From assembly GCF_000002235.5 (NCBI RefSeq), contig NW_022145610.1, forward strand, positions 35,758,266-35,822,265: a stretch of 64,000 nucleotides of DNA, given 5' to 3'. Below, piece after piece: positions 24,185 through 61,570 of the stretch (the stretch's first letter is position 1; the number at the start of each line of letters is the position of its first letter). The DNA is from Strongylocentrotus purpuratus (taxonomy: Eukaryota > Echinodermata > Echinoidea > Camarodonta > Strongylocentrotidae). A program made the position numbers and the translations under genes. Below the pieces are notes generated by a model. The model saw only the letters and a list, made by a program, of their open reading frames with translations. It was not told the DNA's origin and searched no databases.

Positions 24185-26005
24185 TTTAATGAAACATTAA
24201 GCTTCTGCGCTTTGCGCTGGAGGGGGAAACTGAATTCAGAGAAGGATTAAGAGTCGGGAATGGAACAACGAATTATTTTCTTTGTCTAATAATTTCATTA
24301 AACTTTGAAAGGTCAAAGCTTCCGCGCCTCGCGCGGAAGGGGGAAAATGAATTCGAACAAGGATTTAGAATCGAGAATGGGACAACGAATCATCTTCTTT
24401 CTCTAATAATTTAATGAAGCGTCAGAAGATTACGCGCTACGCGCGGGAGGAGGAAAACTGAATTCAGACAAGGATTTAGAGTCGAGAATGGAACAACGAA
24501 TCATCTTCTTTCTCTAATAATTTAATGAAACGTCAAAGCTTCCGCGCTTCGCGCGGAAGGGGAGAAACTATATTCAGACAATGATTAACAACCGAGAACG
24601 GTACAACGAATCGTCTTCTTTCTCTAATAATTTAATGAAATGTAAAAGCTTCCGCGCTTCGCGCTGGAGCTAGAGGGGGGGGGGGGGGAAACTCAATTCA
24701 GACAAGGATTAAGAGTCGAGAACGGTACTCTTTCTCTAATGATTTAATGAAACGTCAAAGCTTCCGAGCTTCGCGCGGGAGGGGGTATGGAAACTGAATT
24801 CAGACAATGATTAAGAATCGAGAACGGTACAACGAATCGTCTTCTTTCTCTAATAATTTAATGAAACATTAAGCTTCTGCGCTTTGCGCTGGAGGGGGAA
24901 ACTGAATTCAGAGAAGGATTAAGAGTCGGGAATGGAACAACGAATTATTTTCTTTGTCTAATAATTTCATTAAACTTTGAAAGGTCAAAGCTTCCGCGCC
25001 TCGCGCGGAAGGGGGAAAATGAATTCGAACAAGGATTAAGAATCGAGAATGGGACAACGAATCATCTTCTTTCTCTAATAATTTAATGAAGCGTCAGAAG
25101 CTTACGCGCTACGCGCGGGAGGAGGAAAACTGAATTCAGACAAGGATTTAGAGTCGAGAATGGAACAACTAATCATCTTCTTTCTCTAATAATTCAATGA
25201 AACGTCAAAGCTTCCGCGCTTCGCGCGGAAGGGGGGGAACTGAATTCAGACAATGATTAACAACCGAGAACGGTACAACGAATCGTCTTCTTTCTCTAAT
25301 AATTTAATAAAATGTAAAAGCTTCCGCGCTTTCGCGCTGGAGCTAGGGGGGGGGGGGGGGGGGGAACTCAATTCAGACAAGGATTAAGAATCGAGAACGG
25401 TACTCTTTCTCTAATGATTTAATGAAACGTCAAAGCTTCCGCGCTTCGCGCGGGAGGGGGTATGGAAACCGAATTCAGACAATGATTAAGAATCGAGAAC
25501 GGTACAAGGAATCGTCTTCTTTCTCTAATAATTTAATGAAAGGTCAAAGCTTCCGCGCTTCGCGCTGGAGCTAGAGGGGGGGGGGGGAACTCAATTCAGA
25601 CAAGGATTAAGAGTCGAGAACGGTACTCTTTCTCTAATGATTTAATGAAACGTCAAAGCTTCCGCGCTTCCCGCGGAAGGGGGTATGGAAACTGAATTCA
25701 GACAATGATTAAGAATCGAGAACGGTACAACGAATCGTCTTCTTTCTCTAATAATTTAATGAAACGTTAAGCTTCTGTGCTTTGCGCTGGAGGGGGGAAT
25801 CTGAATTCAGAAAAGGATTGAGGGTCGAGAATGGAACAACGAATTATCTTCTTTCTCTAATAATTTCATTAACTATATGGCTTTGCGCGGGAGGGGGAAA
25901 ACTGAATTCAAACAAGGAATAAGAGTCGAGAATGGTACAACAAATCGTCTTCTCTCTCTAATATCAATTAACGAAAGGTCAAAACTTCCGCGCTTCGCGC
26001 GTAAT

Positions 26006-26043
<38 letters not shown>
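24185..26043. repeat. Satellite: ~17 monomers of ~110 bp with hairpin, six-monomer higher-order repeat
   Basis: Each monomer carries AAGCTTCCGCGCTTCGCGCG or a variant (a palindrome CTTCCGCG-cttcg-CGCGGAAG), a G run, GAATTCAGACAAGGATTAAG, AACGGTACAACGAATCGTCT and TCTCTAATAATTTAATGAAA. Hairpins recur near 24201, 24319, 24429, 24538, 24648, 24760, 24871, 24989, 25099, 25209, 25319, 25434, 25548, 25659, 25770, 25877 and 25985. Variant types repeat in the order A-F from 24201 and again from 24871 (period ~670), then E-F-A-like. The last monomers are degenerate and the array ends in a 45-base G run. Confidence 0.92.
25997..26043. repeat. Poly-G run (~43 bases)
   Basis: A homopolymer of G at the end of the satellite. 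Its length is likely unreliable in any assembly. A shorter poly-C run lies at 26215-26231. Confidence 0.9.
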
Positions 26044-26044
<1 letters not shown>

Positions 26045-26604
26045 GAGGAACAGCAAGCTGCCCGAATATGAATTTGTTATATCTTTTCTCGTATATTTTG
26101 CTAATAAATAACACTTTCACAAAATACATATTATCCTCAAATTTTTGCTCGCTCGCTTCGCTCACTAGCCGAATTGTGAAACCAGAAAATTACTTTTCGG
26201 GCGAGAGGCTTCAGCCCCCCCCCCCCCCCCCGATGAAAATGTCAAAAAAAATTACATATGGTGCTTCTAATATGACATTGTCAGTTTTGGTATGTTGAGT
26301 TGAAAAACAGTCTGCGCAATTTTCAAATTTAGGAAACTACGGAAGTCACATCTAGTCTATTGGAACGCGCGCGGTTTACATGATCTGTGAATGGTGTGTA
26401 TGTGTGCACGTTGTTCATGCACCCGCGCGTGCGTGCAGTTCAACGAGATTTCCACCATAGGTTTTGTACGTAATTTATGGAATATATTACGCGCGCGCAT
26501 ATGCCATACACACGAATGGGCTTTGGAATATCGTGGACACCGGTGGTTTTTGTACAAATGTTGAATCTTTGTGAGATGAAAATACAAATTACTAAATTAT
26601 CGCA

Positions 26605-52244
<25,640 letters not shown>

Positions 52245-52288
52245 GAAAGAGATTGAAACTATTGTAGAAAGGGATTGATTGATTCTGC

Positions 52289-52380
52289 TAACCCATTGCC
52301 TACCAGCCAGCACCAGGTGATCCCTGTATTAACCTAACCCATTGCCTACCAGCCAGCACCAGGTGATCCCTGTATTAACC
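52289..52380. repeat. 46-bp tandem duplication in the carrier 3' UTR
   Basis: TAACCCATTGCCTACCAGCC and its continuation to CCCTGTATTAACC occur twice, with no visible difference, starting 45 bases after the stop codon. Confidence 0.97.
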
Positions 52381-53482
52381 TTAGGGGAATGAGAGGATTC
52401 GGTAGTCAACGGGTTACAGGATGCTGAAGCAGAGCTGTGTGTGGCCTTGAATGGCTAAAGGACTATTTGAAGGATTCAAAGAAAGTAGTTTTGGAGGAGA
52501 TATGAGAGCAGAAGGTATCACGTCAGGGAGACAGAGCTATGTAAAGGTGTGTGATTAAGCAAGCTTCAATGGATTCACTCTGTCAGCAGTGGACTGAGAA
52601 CCACTAACTATTTGATGAACGCAATGTTGGAATGCTTGCCGATTTCCACGCAAGTTATAAAACTGAAATCAATACAATTTCAAAGCTGCAGTGTAGCTGT
52701 GGGTAGCTACATGTACCTGTTATAGAGAAGCAATTGATGCTCGGACACATTGCCTGTTTGGAGCCAGAAGGGCATTAGCTCATATAATGTAACACAGAGT
52801 TAAAGCCCTTCTAGCTCTGATCAGATGATATATGCAGTACAAAAGAACAAATAAGGTGTAGGGGCATACTGTACATGTTCATGCACTGCATGTTTGTGTG
52901 GTGACTTTATTGATATGACTGAATCAGGCACTAGTTTTTATTCGGGAGAAGGGGGGGGGGGGGTTAGAAATTGGATTTGTGTCATGCACAATCAAAATCT
53001 TTATATTTTGAAAGTAAAGGAGCACCATATTCTTTTAGCTGAGAAAGAAATGACTTTTTTCAACACATTGGCACCTATTTTTGTGTGAGAGCTAAACTTA
53101 ACTTCATTGTGAAGACAGGATTACTTAATAGTTGGTCTGTACTGTTGTTCAAATCAAAACTTATTAAAGGTCAAAGGAAACCATGGATACATATTCTATC
53201 AATAAGAAGTGTGCTCATCTGTAAAGGTTTGTTCACACTTGATGCGGGAAAAATCGGTAGGGTTTTGGGCATGCTTTTTTTCTTCATATGTGGGTGGCAA
53301 GTGGGGATGATAAAAAGATTCTGCATGCAACACATGTTCTATGTTCACTCTTATTTGTTTGTTATAAGATGCATCATTTTTTAACAGCTGTCATAAACAA
53401 CTATTTGACTTAAAAATTAATTTCAATGAGAATTTGCCCTCTTATTGCTGAAAGGGTATTGTGTATTTGAGAGGTCCATTGT

Positions 53483-53543
53483 CTGATTTTATATAGTGCT
53501 TTTTTCAGTAACAAGTAGCTGAAAAAGCACTGTATAAAATCAG
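53483..53543. other. Short hairpin (25-bp stem) downstream of the carrier gene
   Basis: CTGATTTTATATAGTGCTTT then TTTCAG pairs with CTGAAAAAGCACTGTATAAA then ATCAG across a ~10-base loop, with one mismatch and one bulge. The length is in the pre-miRNA range, but TATATAGTGCTTT motifs are also common in SINE tails. Confidence 0.6.
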
Positions 53544-54327
53544 TTATCATAATTACTCCTGCATTACCTCTTGCAATATCTTTCATAAGGCATTAACTAC
53601 AAATAACCTCAATATTCATAGATTAAAAGAAATATTTGTGTATATTTTGAGCACTGTCTATTCCTATCAATGTGTGTGTGGTGCTCCTAAATAGGTACCG
53701 ATATGTAACTTTCTGTAATTGAGATTTTTGAATAACAGATATGAGAAGAGCATGAAGAAAAAGGGTCTCTGATTGATCAGTACTACTGTGATTTAGCTTT
53801 TGCCTCTTCAGTGAAGCAAATCTGGTCCCCGTTTTATGAACAGTTGCCATTCAAAACGATCACAACTTGATATCCATCACATGTATGTATACATCGGATA
53901 GAACTTTGTTTTTTATTCAAGAATTTGTGATTGATGTAGAACAGTTGCAGCTCATAATACGAAGAAGGCCCACACATTCAAATGTGATTTGAAATTGAGA
54001 TGGTATCACAAACCCACAAGTATGAGTATCATAATTGTATGCTTTGAGAACAACCACTCACCCACTGTCATTAACGACTAAGCTGCCACGTATGGTGGGA
54101 TAATGTAGTGCCCCCCCCCCCCTAAGAATGGATGGTTTAGAGTAGACAGATTGACAGCTCCAAATGAAAATATATAGTAGTACCAGATATAAAACTATCT
54201 TTATGATTCAGTCATACAACAACAAGACACACATGTAGTTGCCTAGTTGCTGTTGATCAAATATTTTACAAGAAACTTCTTGGATTTAGAGTTTGCCTAG
54301 AGCTGTGTTGAAAAGGAATAGAATTAT

Positions 54328-54541
54328 CACTATGAATATGACTGACAAAGAAAGTGGACAAAATATACAGTTCCTCAGGTAGACAAACGAACATCCCTTC
54401 ACTGCTATTATGTAAAAATGTGTAGAACAGGTGCCACATGCATATTCACCTTGTTACATAATTGCAGTGAAGGGATGTTCCTTTGTCTACCTGAGGAACT
54501 GTATATTTTGTCTGCTTTCTTTGTCCGTCATATTCATAGTG
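54328..54541. mobile_element. Foldback element with ~85-bp arms
   Basis: It begins CACTATGAATATGAC and ends with the exact reverse complement. Complementarity continues (CAGTTCCTCAGGTAGACAAA against TTTGTCTACCTGAGGAACTG, AACATCCCTTCACTG against CAGTGAAGGGATGTT) to a ~45-base centre. TAT flanks both ends. It is non-coding. Confidence 0.88.
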
Positions 54542-57500
54542 TATAGAGATGAGAAATGAGAGAAGAGGTCAAGAATAGTTGACAAGCAAGCACAATTACT
54601 ATACAATGTAGTTTAACTTATTATCTTTTATTCAGGTAGTTGAATTTTATGGAAGATAGGTGTATATTTCAATCTTAATTTAAGATGTATGTTATAATGT
54701 AACATGTATTCCAGATATATCTTTAATAGTATGTATTAAGCAAAAAAGTGGTGAGATTATCATTGCATATACATGTATGTAATATTGAGTCGGGTATTAC
54801 GGACCGGTGTAAGAAATATGTAAGCAAAAATGATATTGAAATTTATCTTGTATGTCAATGTATGTATAATTATAATAGACTTGCATGGAATAGAATACTA
54901 ACAGTAATATTCTCTATATATTTATCTGTTGGTTTTATTAAAACAAGTTCTGATGTATTAAATTATTTTTTTGTTTTGAATAGCAGAATGCAGCAACTCA
55001 TACGTGCATGATATTCATGTAGATGATTGTACAAATTAAGACTGGTTTCTACACTCTTTTGAGCCCAAGGAAATCGTTTCATGACCTGGCCTCTTGGTCA
55101 AGCTTTACACTATATCTGTTGTCATTTTCATCTTCTTTCTATTTGTATCTTCTTTTGACCGTTTCCCCTAATTCATTCCATTTCTCTGTCAGTCTCTTTC
55201 TTTCCTCAGTCACTTTTCTCCTCCTCCTTTATATCTTCTCTCTATTCCCCTTTCTTTAGTATCTCTCTCACATCTTTCTCAGTCATGTCTTTCCTTATCC
55301 TTTCGTCACTCTTTAACTATCCGATTTAAAGTTCTATAGAGTTATTTTCTGGACATTGCTTACAGCCATGTAAAGTTTAGGTGAGCCTTCATGTACCAAC
55401 ACTCTGCAGATTTCTATGAATGCAGTTTAATGAATAGTTAAATACATGTTGCAACATGATAATGATTCTAAGCAAGGAAGAAAAGGAGCGAGCTCAGTAT
55501 TTCTCTTATTTGTTTCCTTTCTCCCCAACTTGTGTCATATCTTAACAGATTTGATTTCAAATTAACTCCCATTTACAAATTGTCTACATGCAATTGATTA
55601 ACAGTTTCTTACTTGACTTTTAAACTCTTAACATCACAAAGCATGGGCTTTATTACTTTAATGTTCTTTTTTTTAAATTTATGTTACGAGGGATTCTTTC
55701 ATATTTGGATGAGATAAGAATATTTCAGAATATACACACTACATGTACCGGTATGTATAATTTGCAAAACATTTTCTACAAATAATTTTGTATTGCACTC
55801 CCAACTTTTCTGAGCAATAATTTATTTACGAGTGTTCACAGTACAGTCTGTTCAAGTTCAAGTATTGCAAGACATTGAACAGCAATACACATTGAATGTT
55901 TATGTACAGTAACTTTCTCTTTAAATTGTTGATGTTCTGTGGCGTACTATGTCAAAGGAAAGCAATTTAATCTTCTAAAATGCTTTTAACAAAATTGTTC
56001 AGAAATACATGTGTATATAGTAAATGTAATCATAGGACTCTCATTTCTCATGTTGCAGGGCAGTTATCTTTGTACAGTAAGTGTTTAACATTGCTACACC
56101 TCTGAAATAGTGTATTGTCTATATGGAGTCAGAATGGCATTAATACTCATGTACTTTACACTGTTCAGGCTCTGGACATGTCTGAATAATGGTCTAACCA
56201 ACAATGCTCCATACAAGCATACAGCAAACAAATACATGTAGGTTAAAGACGATGACATAAAATAAGTTGGTCAAAAGAAATGTACAAAAAGTCCAATATA
56301 ACTTATATTATAAGGATATGTGTGTTCTTGCATTTTAATGTACCGGTATATGATTTTCAATTTCAGATAACAGTAATTTTGCTGGTCCAAATATTATGAG
56401 AAATGCACTTTGGAATGACTTTCTTTCAACATCTCTTGAAACAGGTTTGGTCACTTTGACTTTTGATTATCTACTTATTTGACAAGGAATGTAGATTTCA
56501 ACCTGCTAGTAATATGTGAGGCACTTTCACAAAGGGTATATGTCTGCAATTCATGTTTTTAGCTGTGCCTTAAATTCAATTCTGCTGTTTCAAGTGCAAT
56601 GCTGTTGTTTCATTTGTAATCGCCTTGTTTTGCATTGACCCGTAGTCTTATCACACTCACCTATAAATTTGCTAGTGAGGAGTTTATTTTGTGTTGAAAG
56701 TCATTGTTTGAAATGTTAAACTATCTCCTGATGGTAGATGTATTTAATGAATTTCCAGCTTCACTTTGATACATTTGATATAGAGATTCAGTTTGACTAG
56801 TTTCTACTTTAATACTACAATGTACTTTGCTGAATATTTGCCGAAGTGGAACATTGGTACATGTATGGGAACAACAGTATGTATTCAAATCTCATGCATA
56901 TTTTGTAAAACAGAATGTGCTCTCAGAACCCCAAATGCTTGCACAAAGTCTTGCCGTACATGGCATTTGAAGTGGGTTACATTCATGGACATGTAATCAC
57001 CAAAAGTAAATGGTAAAAACTCTGTACATGATACCGGTCCTTTTAACCAAAAAAAGGTCAGAATCTATATTATCGAATTCTAAGAAGAGGCACTTCTTGA
57101 TACGATATCTTTACCTATATACAATTAACTTCCTTCAATTTCATGGAGAAAGTTTGGCATTTAATAGCAGCTTTGGTTCTCAAGGGTATTTCCAAAAGAG
57201 TAGCTCCTCATTCAACTATGATTTTATTCAAATGTATTGCTGACAGATGAAAGTTTGAATTTCCAGTGCTCTGTCTTCTTTCAATTTTAGGACCAGTAGC
57301 TATAAAATGAATTGTCAGTTGACCTTTCTCTTTATAATTGTTGATATTATTATCTTACAAAATAAGATGTTTATTAGAATGTATACAGCTAGTAATGTAT
57401 ATGTGAACAAAACATACTGTTCTGGAACAGATTGGAATAAACTAATAAAGTCGTTGGATTTTTTAATTAAAACTTTCGAAAATATTACAAACTTATTTTT

Positions 57501-58860
57501 TTCTCTTGTGTTGTGTTGTGTCATTTGGCAATTTTAAGTGAAATACGTATTAAACAGATCTGCCATACAATTAATTTAAATTTAATATAAGATTTTTATT
57601 TTTTGTAAAGCTGGACATATAATTTCATCATAAAATTGATGGTACATGTATTTCATGTCACGTCAGACAATAAAAAAGAATTACCTGGTACATCTAATTT
57701 CTTAAATGATTTCAATAAAACACACAATAAAATTAAAATACAGATGAATTTCTCAAAAGTCTTGCCATTTTATTTAGTACAGTATGACTGCTTGAGAAAT
57801 TACAATAAACAAATGATTTACAAGCAAGCAGTAAGTGATTCACTTACTGAGACTGTCGTACATTTTGTTGTGAAAAATCGTGCATTAGTTTCCAGAACTA
57901 TTAAACGACTTTTAAGTGTAGGAGATAAAGCGTTCTACAAATGTAGTGTATGTGGGTTAATACATGTTAAGCACTGCTCATTGACATGAGTAGGGGAAAG
58001 TGTGCCTATTTTATTATTATTATTTAATTGGCATTTTGTATAACAAATAACAGACAAACGTAATATAAAGATCGAATATACATACCGTACATACTAGTAT
58101 CTCAGTTACAGGGAAAGAGCCAACTAAATGACTTCATGATTTAAAAAAAAAAAAAAATCCAGACTTTTTTTTTTTACCAATTTTTTTTTTTCTTCCCCAT
58201 TTTTCCCGATTTCCCTCTTATTTCCTCTATTATTCCCTATTTTGCCCTATTTTTTCCCCAATTTTCCCAATTTTGTCCTAATTTTCTTACTCGAAAGGGG
58301 GGAATGTTGTTAGATGCCATTTTTTCCCTGCGAATCCTCTTTTTTTTTTTTACTCAAGGGGGGCGTAGATGAGGGGAAAACAAAAAACCTATTTTTTTTT
58401 CTGGTGCTCACTATCACCCCTGTACAACCAAGACGGATCACAATCTACAATCAATAAAATGTAGGAACATGATTATAAGTATCAATGTACAACATTAATG
58501 TAAAAGGAAAACGGGCCACAGCTGTAACGTAAATTGAACCAAATGGCCAGACAATTTAACATTTTGGAATTTGGGATCATACATATGAGAAAAAACACAA
58601 CAACAACATTATGGTGAAGTTTAAAATTAAAGCTGGAGAATGAAAAACTGAGAAACAAATAAATCAATCCGTGTTTATTTTATTATTTGGGATTCAGAGA
58701 AGGACAATAACAAATCGTACCGAGCAGTGTGGAAATTAAACACAGAGCCTATATATAGAAGTAGAAGCACTTAAAGGTGAAATTCAAAGAAGATCACAAA
58801 TATGTCAATTAATGTATCACTAGAAACTGGTAAGCTAACAGATGGCCATCGTACAAGTTT
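54542..58860 (+). other. Carrier 3' flank or long 3' UTR, no gene seen
   Basis: AT-rich. Several AATAAA motifs (for example 57424, 57671, 57715) could end a long 3' UTR, but none can be chosen. A 117-codon ORF at 57636-57989 contains CSVCGLIHVKHC and resembles no family I know. 58140-58400 is a T-rich stretch with repeated TTTTCCC units. Confidence 0.4.
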
Positions 58861-58879
58861 TAGGTCAACTACATATCGG

Positions 58880-59590
58880 GTAATTTATAAAAATAAAAAT
58901 ACAACCACCTCCATAGCAGCCTGGATATACGAGAGATTCGCCGGAAAAATAACAATGTTTTAATGACGTCACTATATGGACCAACACTGCCCAAGCAGAC
59001 GACATCCCATAGAGAATGAACATAATTGCAAAGCTATTATTTCTCAAATCATGATGAGTTTATTGTATATAAATGTAATGGCATGTCAAACAATTCAAAA
59101 GGGGATATGACCCGATCCTGATAACTAAAATATTTTGCTTGTAAATACACAAGATAGGGGTTAATTAACAATCAAAGAAACCAGACTTTCAAATTGAAAA
59201 CCCCCCGTAATGATATTAAGGACGGCATTTGTCCCTCTTGAAACGCCGAACATACCCTGGTGTGTGCAGCTGAATATACAATGGCGTCTTATTTTGTTTA
59301 CAAGTGACAGATTCCTTTATTTTTGTATCGCTGCATTTGTCATCAAAATAAACCATGTGCGGGGTTTAGGGTGAGGCAATACATTTAGCCTGATGGTAGT
59401 GAAGTAAGAGAAAGAACTTGAGAGAAGATGAAAACACAGGCACTGAAAATGTGTGAGATGTCATGGGACATCGTCTGCTTGTGCAAGTCATGTCCATACT
59501 GTGATCTCACACATCTCAGCAGCGTTTGGAGAGCTCTTCAGGTGCTATGCCGGGGCTGTATTTAAGCGTTTTGTAATTTATAATAATCAT
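58880..59590. repeat. Diverged inverted repeat
   Basis: The left arm contains CAAGCAGACGACATCCCAT; the right arm, reversed, contains CAAGCAGACGATGTCCCAT. Flanking blocks also match in order (TATGGAC before; GGTAATTTATAAAAATAAA against the complement of GTAATTTATAATAATC). Arms are ~150-200 bases with many differences and the true ends are unclear. Confidence 0.55.
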
Positions 59591-59933
59591 TACTTCAAAT
59601 GTTTCCAAGCATTGAATTTTGATAACATTGTCGAATCAAAGTTTCGACTTTGCAATAATGAAAATAAAGTTAGTTTTTAAAATCAATGAATATCTACTTT
59701 AATAGTGGGCTGGTAATAGTTTGTGAGTGTTTTTAATTAAAGTCAAATAAACAAATAAATAATTAAACAGTTTCATGGACGATAATGTTCTGTTCTGTGT
59801 TCGTACTCAAGGATCTACCTGAGTTTTGTTGTATAAATGATCCATCCGCTCTTGTTGAGTCTGTTTATGCACCTATTGTAATCGGCCTTACAGCTTTGTA
59901 CGATGGATGTATACAGCTTCAACTTGAGTGCGG

Positions 59934-60222
59934 ACAGTGGCGGATCCAGGGGGGGGGGGGGCCGGGCCCCCCCCCCCCCTTGAGAAAAAAAAATCATGTA
60001 AAATCACGTGATTTTTACCTTTTTTGGGGGTTGGGCGCTCAAGGGGGGGGGGGTGCAAATTGAAATTTTTTTGAGGATCAAAAAAAAAAAAAAAATGTGC
60101 TCACTACCCCCCCCCCCCCCCCCTCCCCCCCCCCCACTGAGCGAATTTTTGGCCGGCGCGTTTTTCAAATTTTCAAATTTTCAAATTTTCAATTTTCAAA
60201 AAAAAAAAAAATTGTGCTCTGT

Positions 60223-60258
<36 letters not shown>

Positions 60259-60345
60259 CTGAGTGACTTTTCGGCCTGTGCGATTTTCAAATTTTCGGGA
60301 GCAAAAAAAAAAAAAAAGCCCTCTCCCCTAAGAAATCCCCTGAGT
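59934..60345. repeat. GTGGCGGATCCAGG-type low-complexity repeat, copy 2
   Basis: It opens AGTGGCGGATCCAGG and is filled with G, C and A runs and TTTTCAAA units. TGAGTGCGGA occurs just before the left end and just after the right end, a possible 10-base target duplication. Confidence 0.6.
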
Positions 60346-60728
60346 GCGGATAGAACTCATTCACATGCTTCATGTCCAAGATGCCCCTTGCAATCTGAGG
60401 AATAGTATATATCTGTATGTGTCCAGTTACTGACTCTCCCATCACCCTCACTTAGATATTGTTGTCTCTGCTCTCATGAAGTACACTTGTAGTTAACAGT
60501 TCATCAGCATAAAACCTTGCAGTCAGACAGGCTGGAATATGTCACTTGTCATAAATCTGCATATACATAGTCCATATATCCATTCTAGTGCCATAGATGA
60601 AAACAGCATCAAAGGAAACAAGTATCAGGAATGCTCAATCTCCTGTTTTCTGTAGTAGCAAGAAATAGGAAAAAGAAATAAAAGAGAGGATTTGTAGTCA
60701 TATTGTACAATAAACTTTTTATTACTTG

Positions 60729-60929
60729 TCATGGCACAGGGAAAAAATACATGGGGACTCAGGGCAAATTTGCCCCCGAAATTCCAAAAGAGCCCCCAGA
60801 AGTCATAAAAGAGCCCCAAAAAATTTGAATAGAGTTCAATGCAAAACAAATTGAAGAGTGTTATTTTTATGCAAGCAAGCTTGAAAAGTAGCCCCCGAAA
60901 TTTGTTAAATATTTTTTCCCTGACATGGC
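60729..60929. mobile_element. Possible short MITE, ~200 bp
   Basis: GGCACAGGGAAAAAATA near the left edge and TATTTTTTCCCTGACATGGC at the right are inverted equivalents. GCCCCCGAAATT blocks repeat inside. It lies downstream of the last visible POLR1H exon. Confidence 0.5.
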
Positions 60930-61570
60930 ATATCAGGGAATAATTTTCCTGGTATCGCATCGCAATTTGCTATGCATTTTTGCATGACTGCTATACAAAA
61001 TATCTTTTGTGTAGCAGTTTTCTTCTATAGAAATGTACAGAATTTCATTTGAAATATTTATCCATCGGCTGAAATTGCTAATCAAAAAATTTGAGGAAAA
61101 TTATTCCCTGCATATAGTTATTGATATACGTTGTTGCAGATGTTGAGTACAATTAACCGCAGAGACTACATTCCATTTAGCTCATCTTTCTCATTGGGAG
61201 ATCAGGTTTAGGTTTTCTAGCCCTGGGAAAGCTTCAAAAAATTAAGTCTCAAAATGTTCTAATCAACTTGGAAAATATATGTTTAAAAGTTATAAGTCCG
61301 ACCGAAATGTGATGGGAACCACGATTATAGTTAAATCAATTCTATTCATACCATGGTATAATTAATAAAATCATTTTTCTCATTGAAAATGTACAGTAAT
61401 ATTTTCTGGCACTAAATACTGACTACTTTTCCTAGAACTTTTTTCATTATTCCCCTCACATTAAGATGTAAAATTAATAAACAGTGCCAAGTGTCAAACA
61501 GTACCTTACAAATTGCACCCTTACAGAGCTAGAGCTAACCCAGATTTTCATTACATGAATTTAGACTTAC

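Noticed and set aside
57636-57989. 117-codon ORF ending in CSVCGLIHVKHC
   Set aside because: The Cys/His spacing fits no zinc-finger type I know, and the AT-rich surroundings and probable 3' UTR position argue against a gene. It was kept only as a note.
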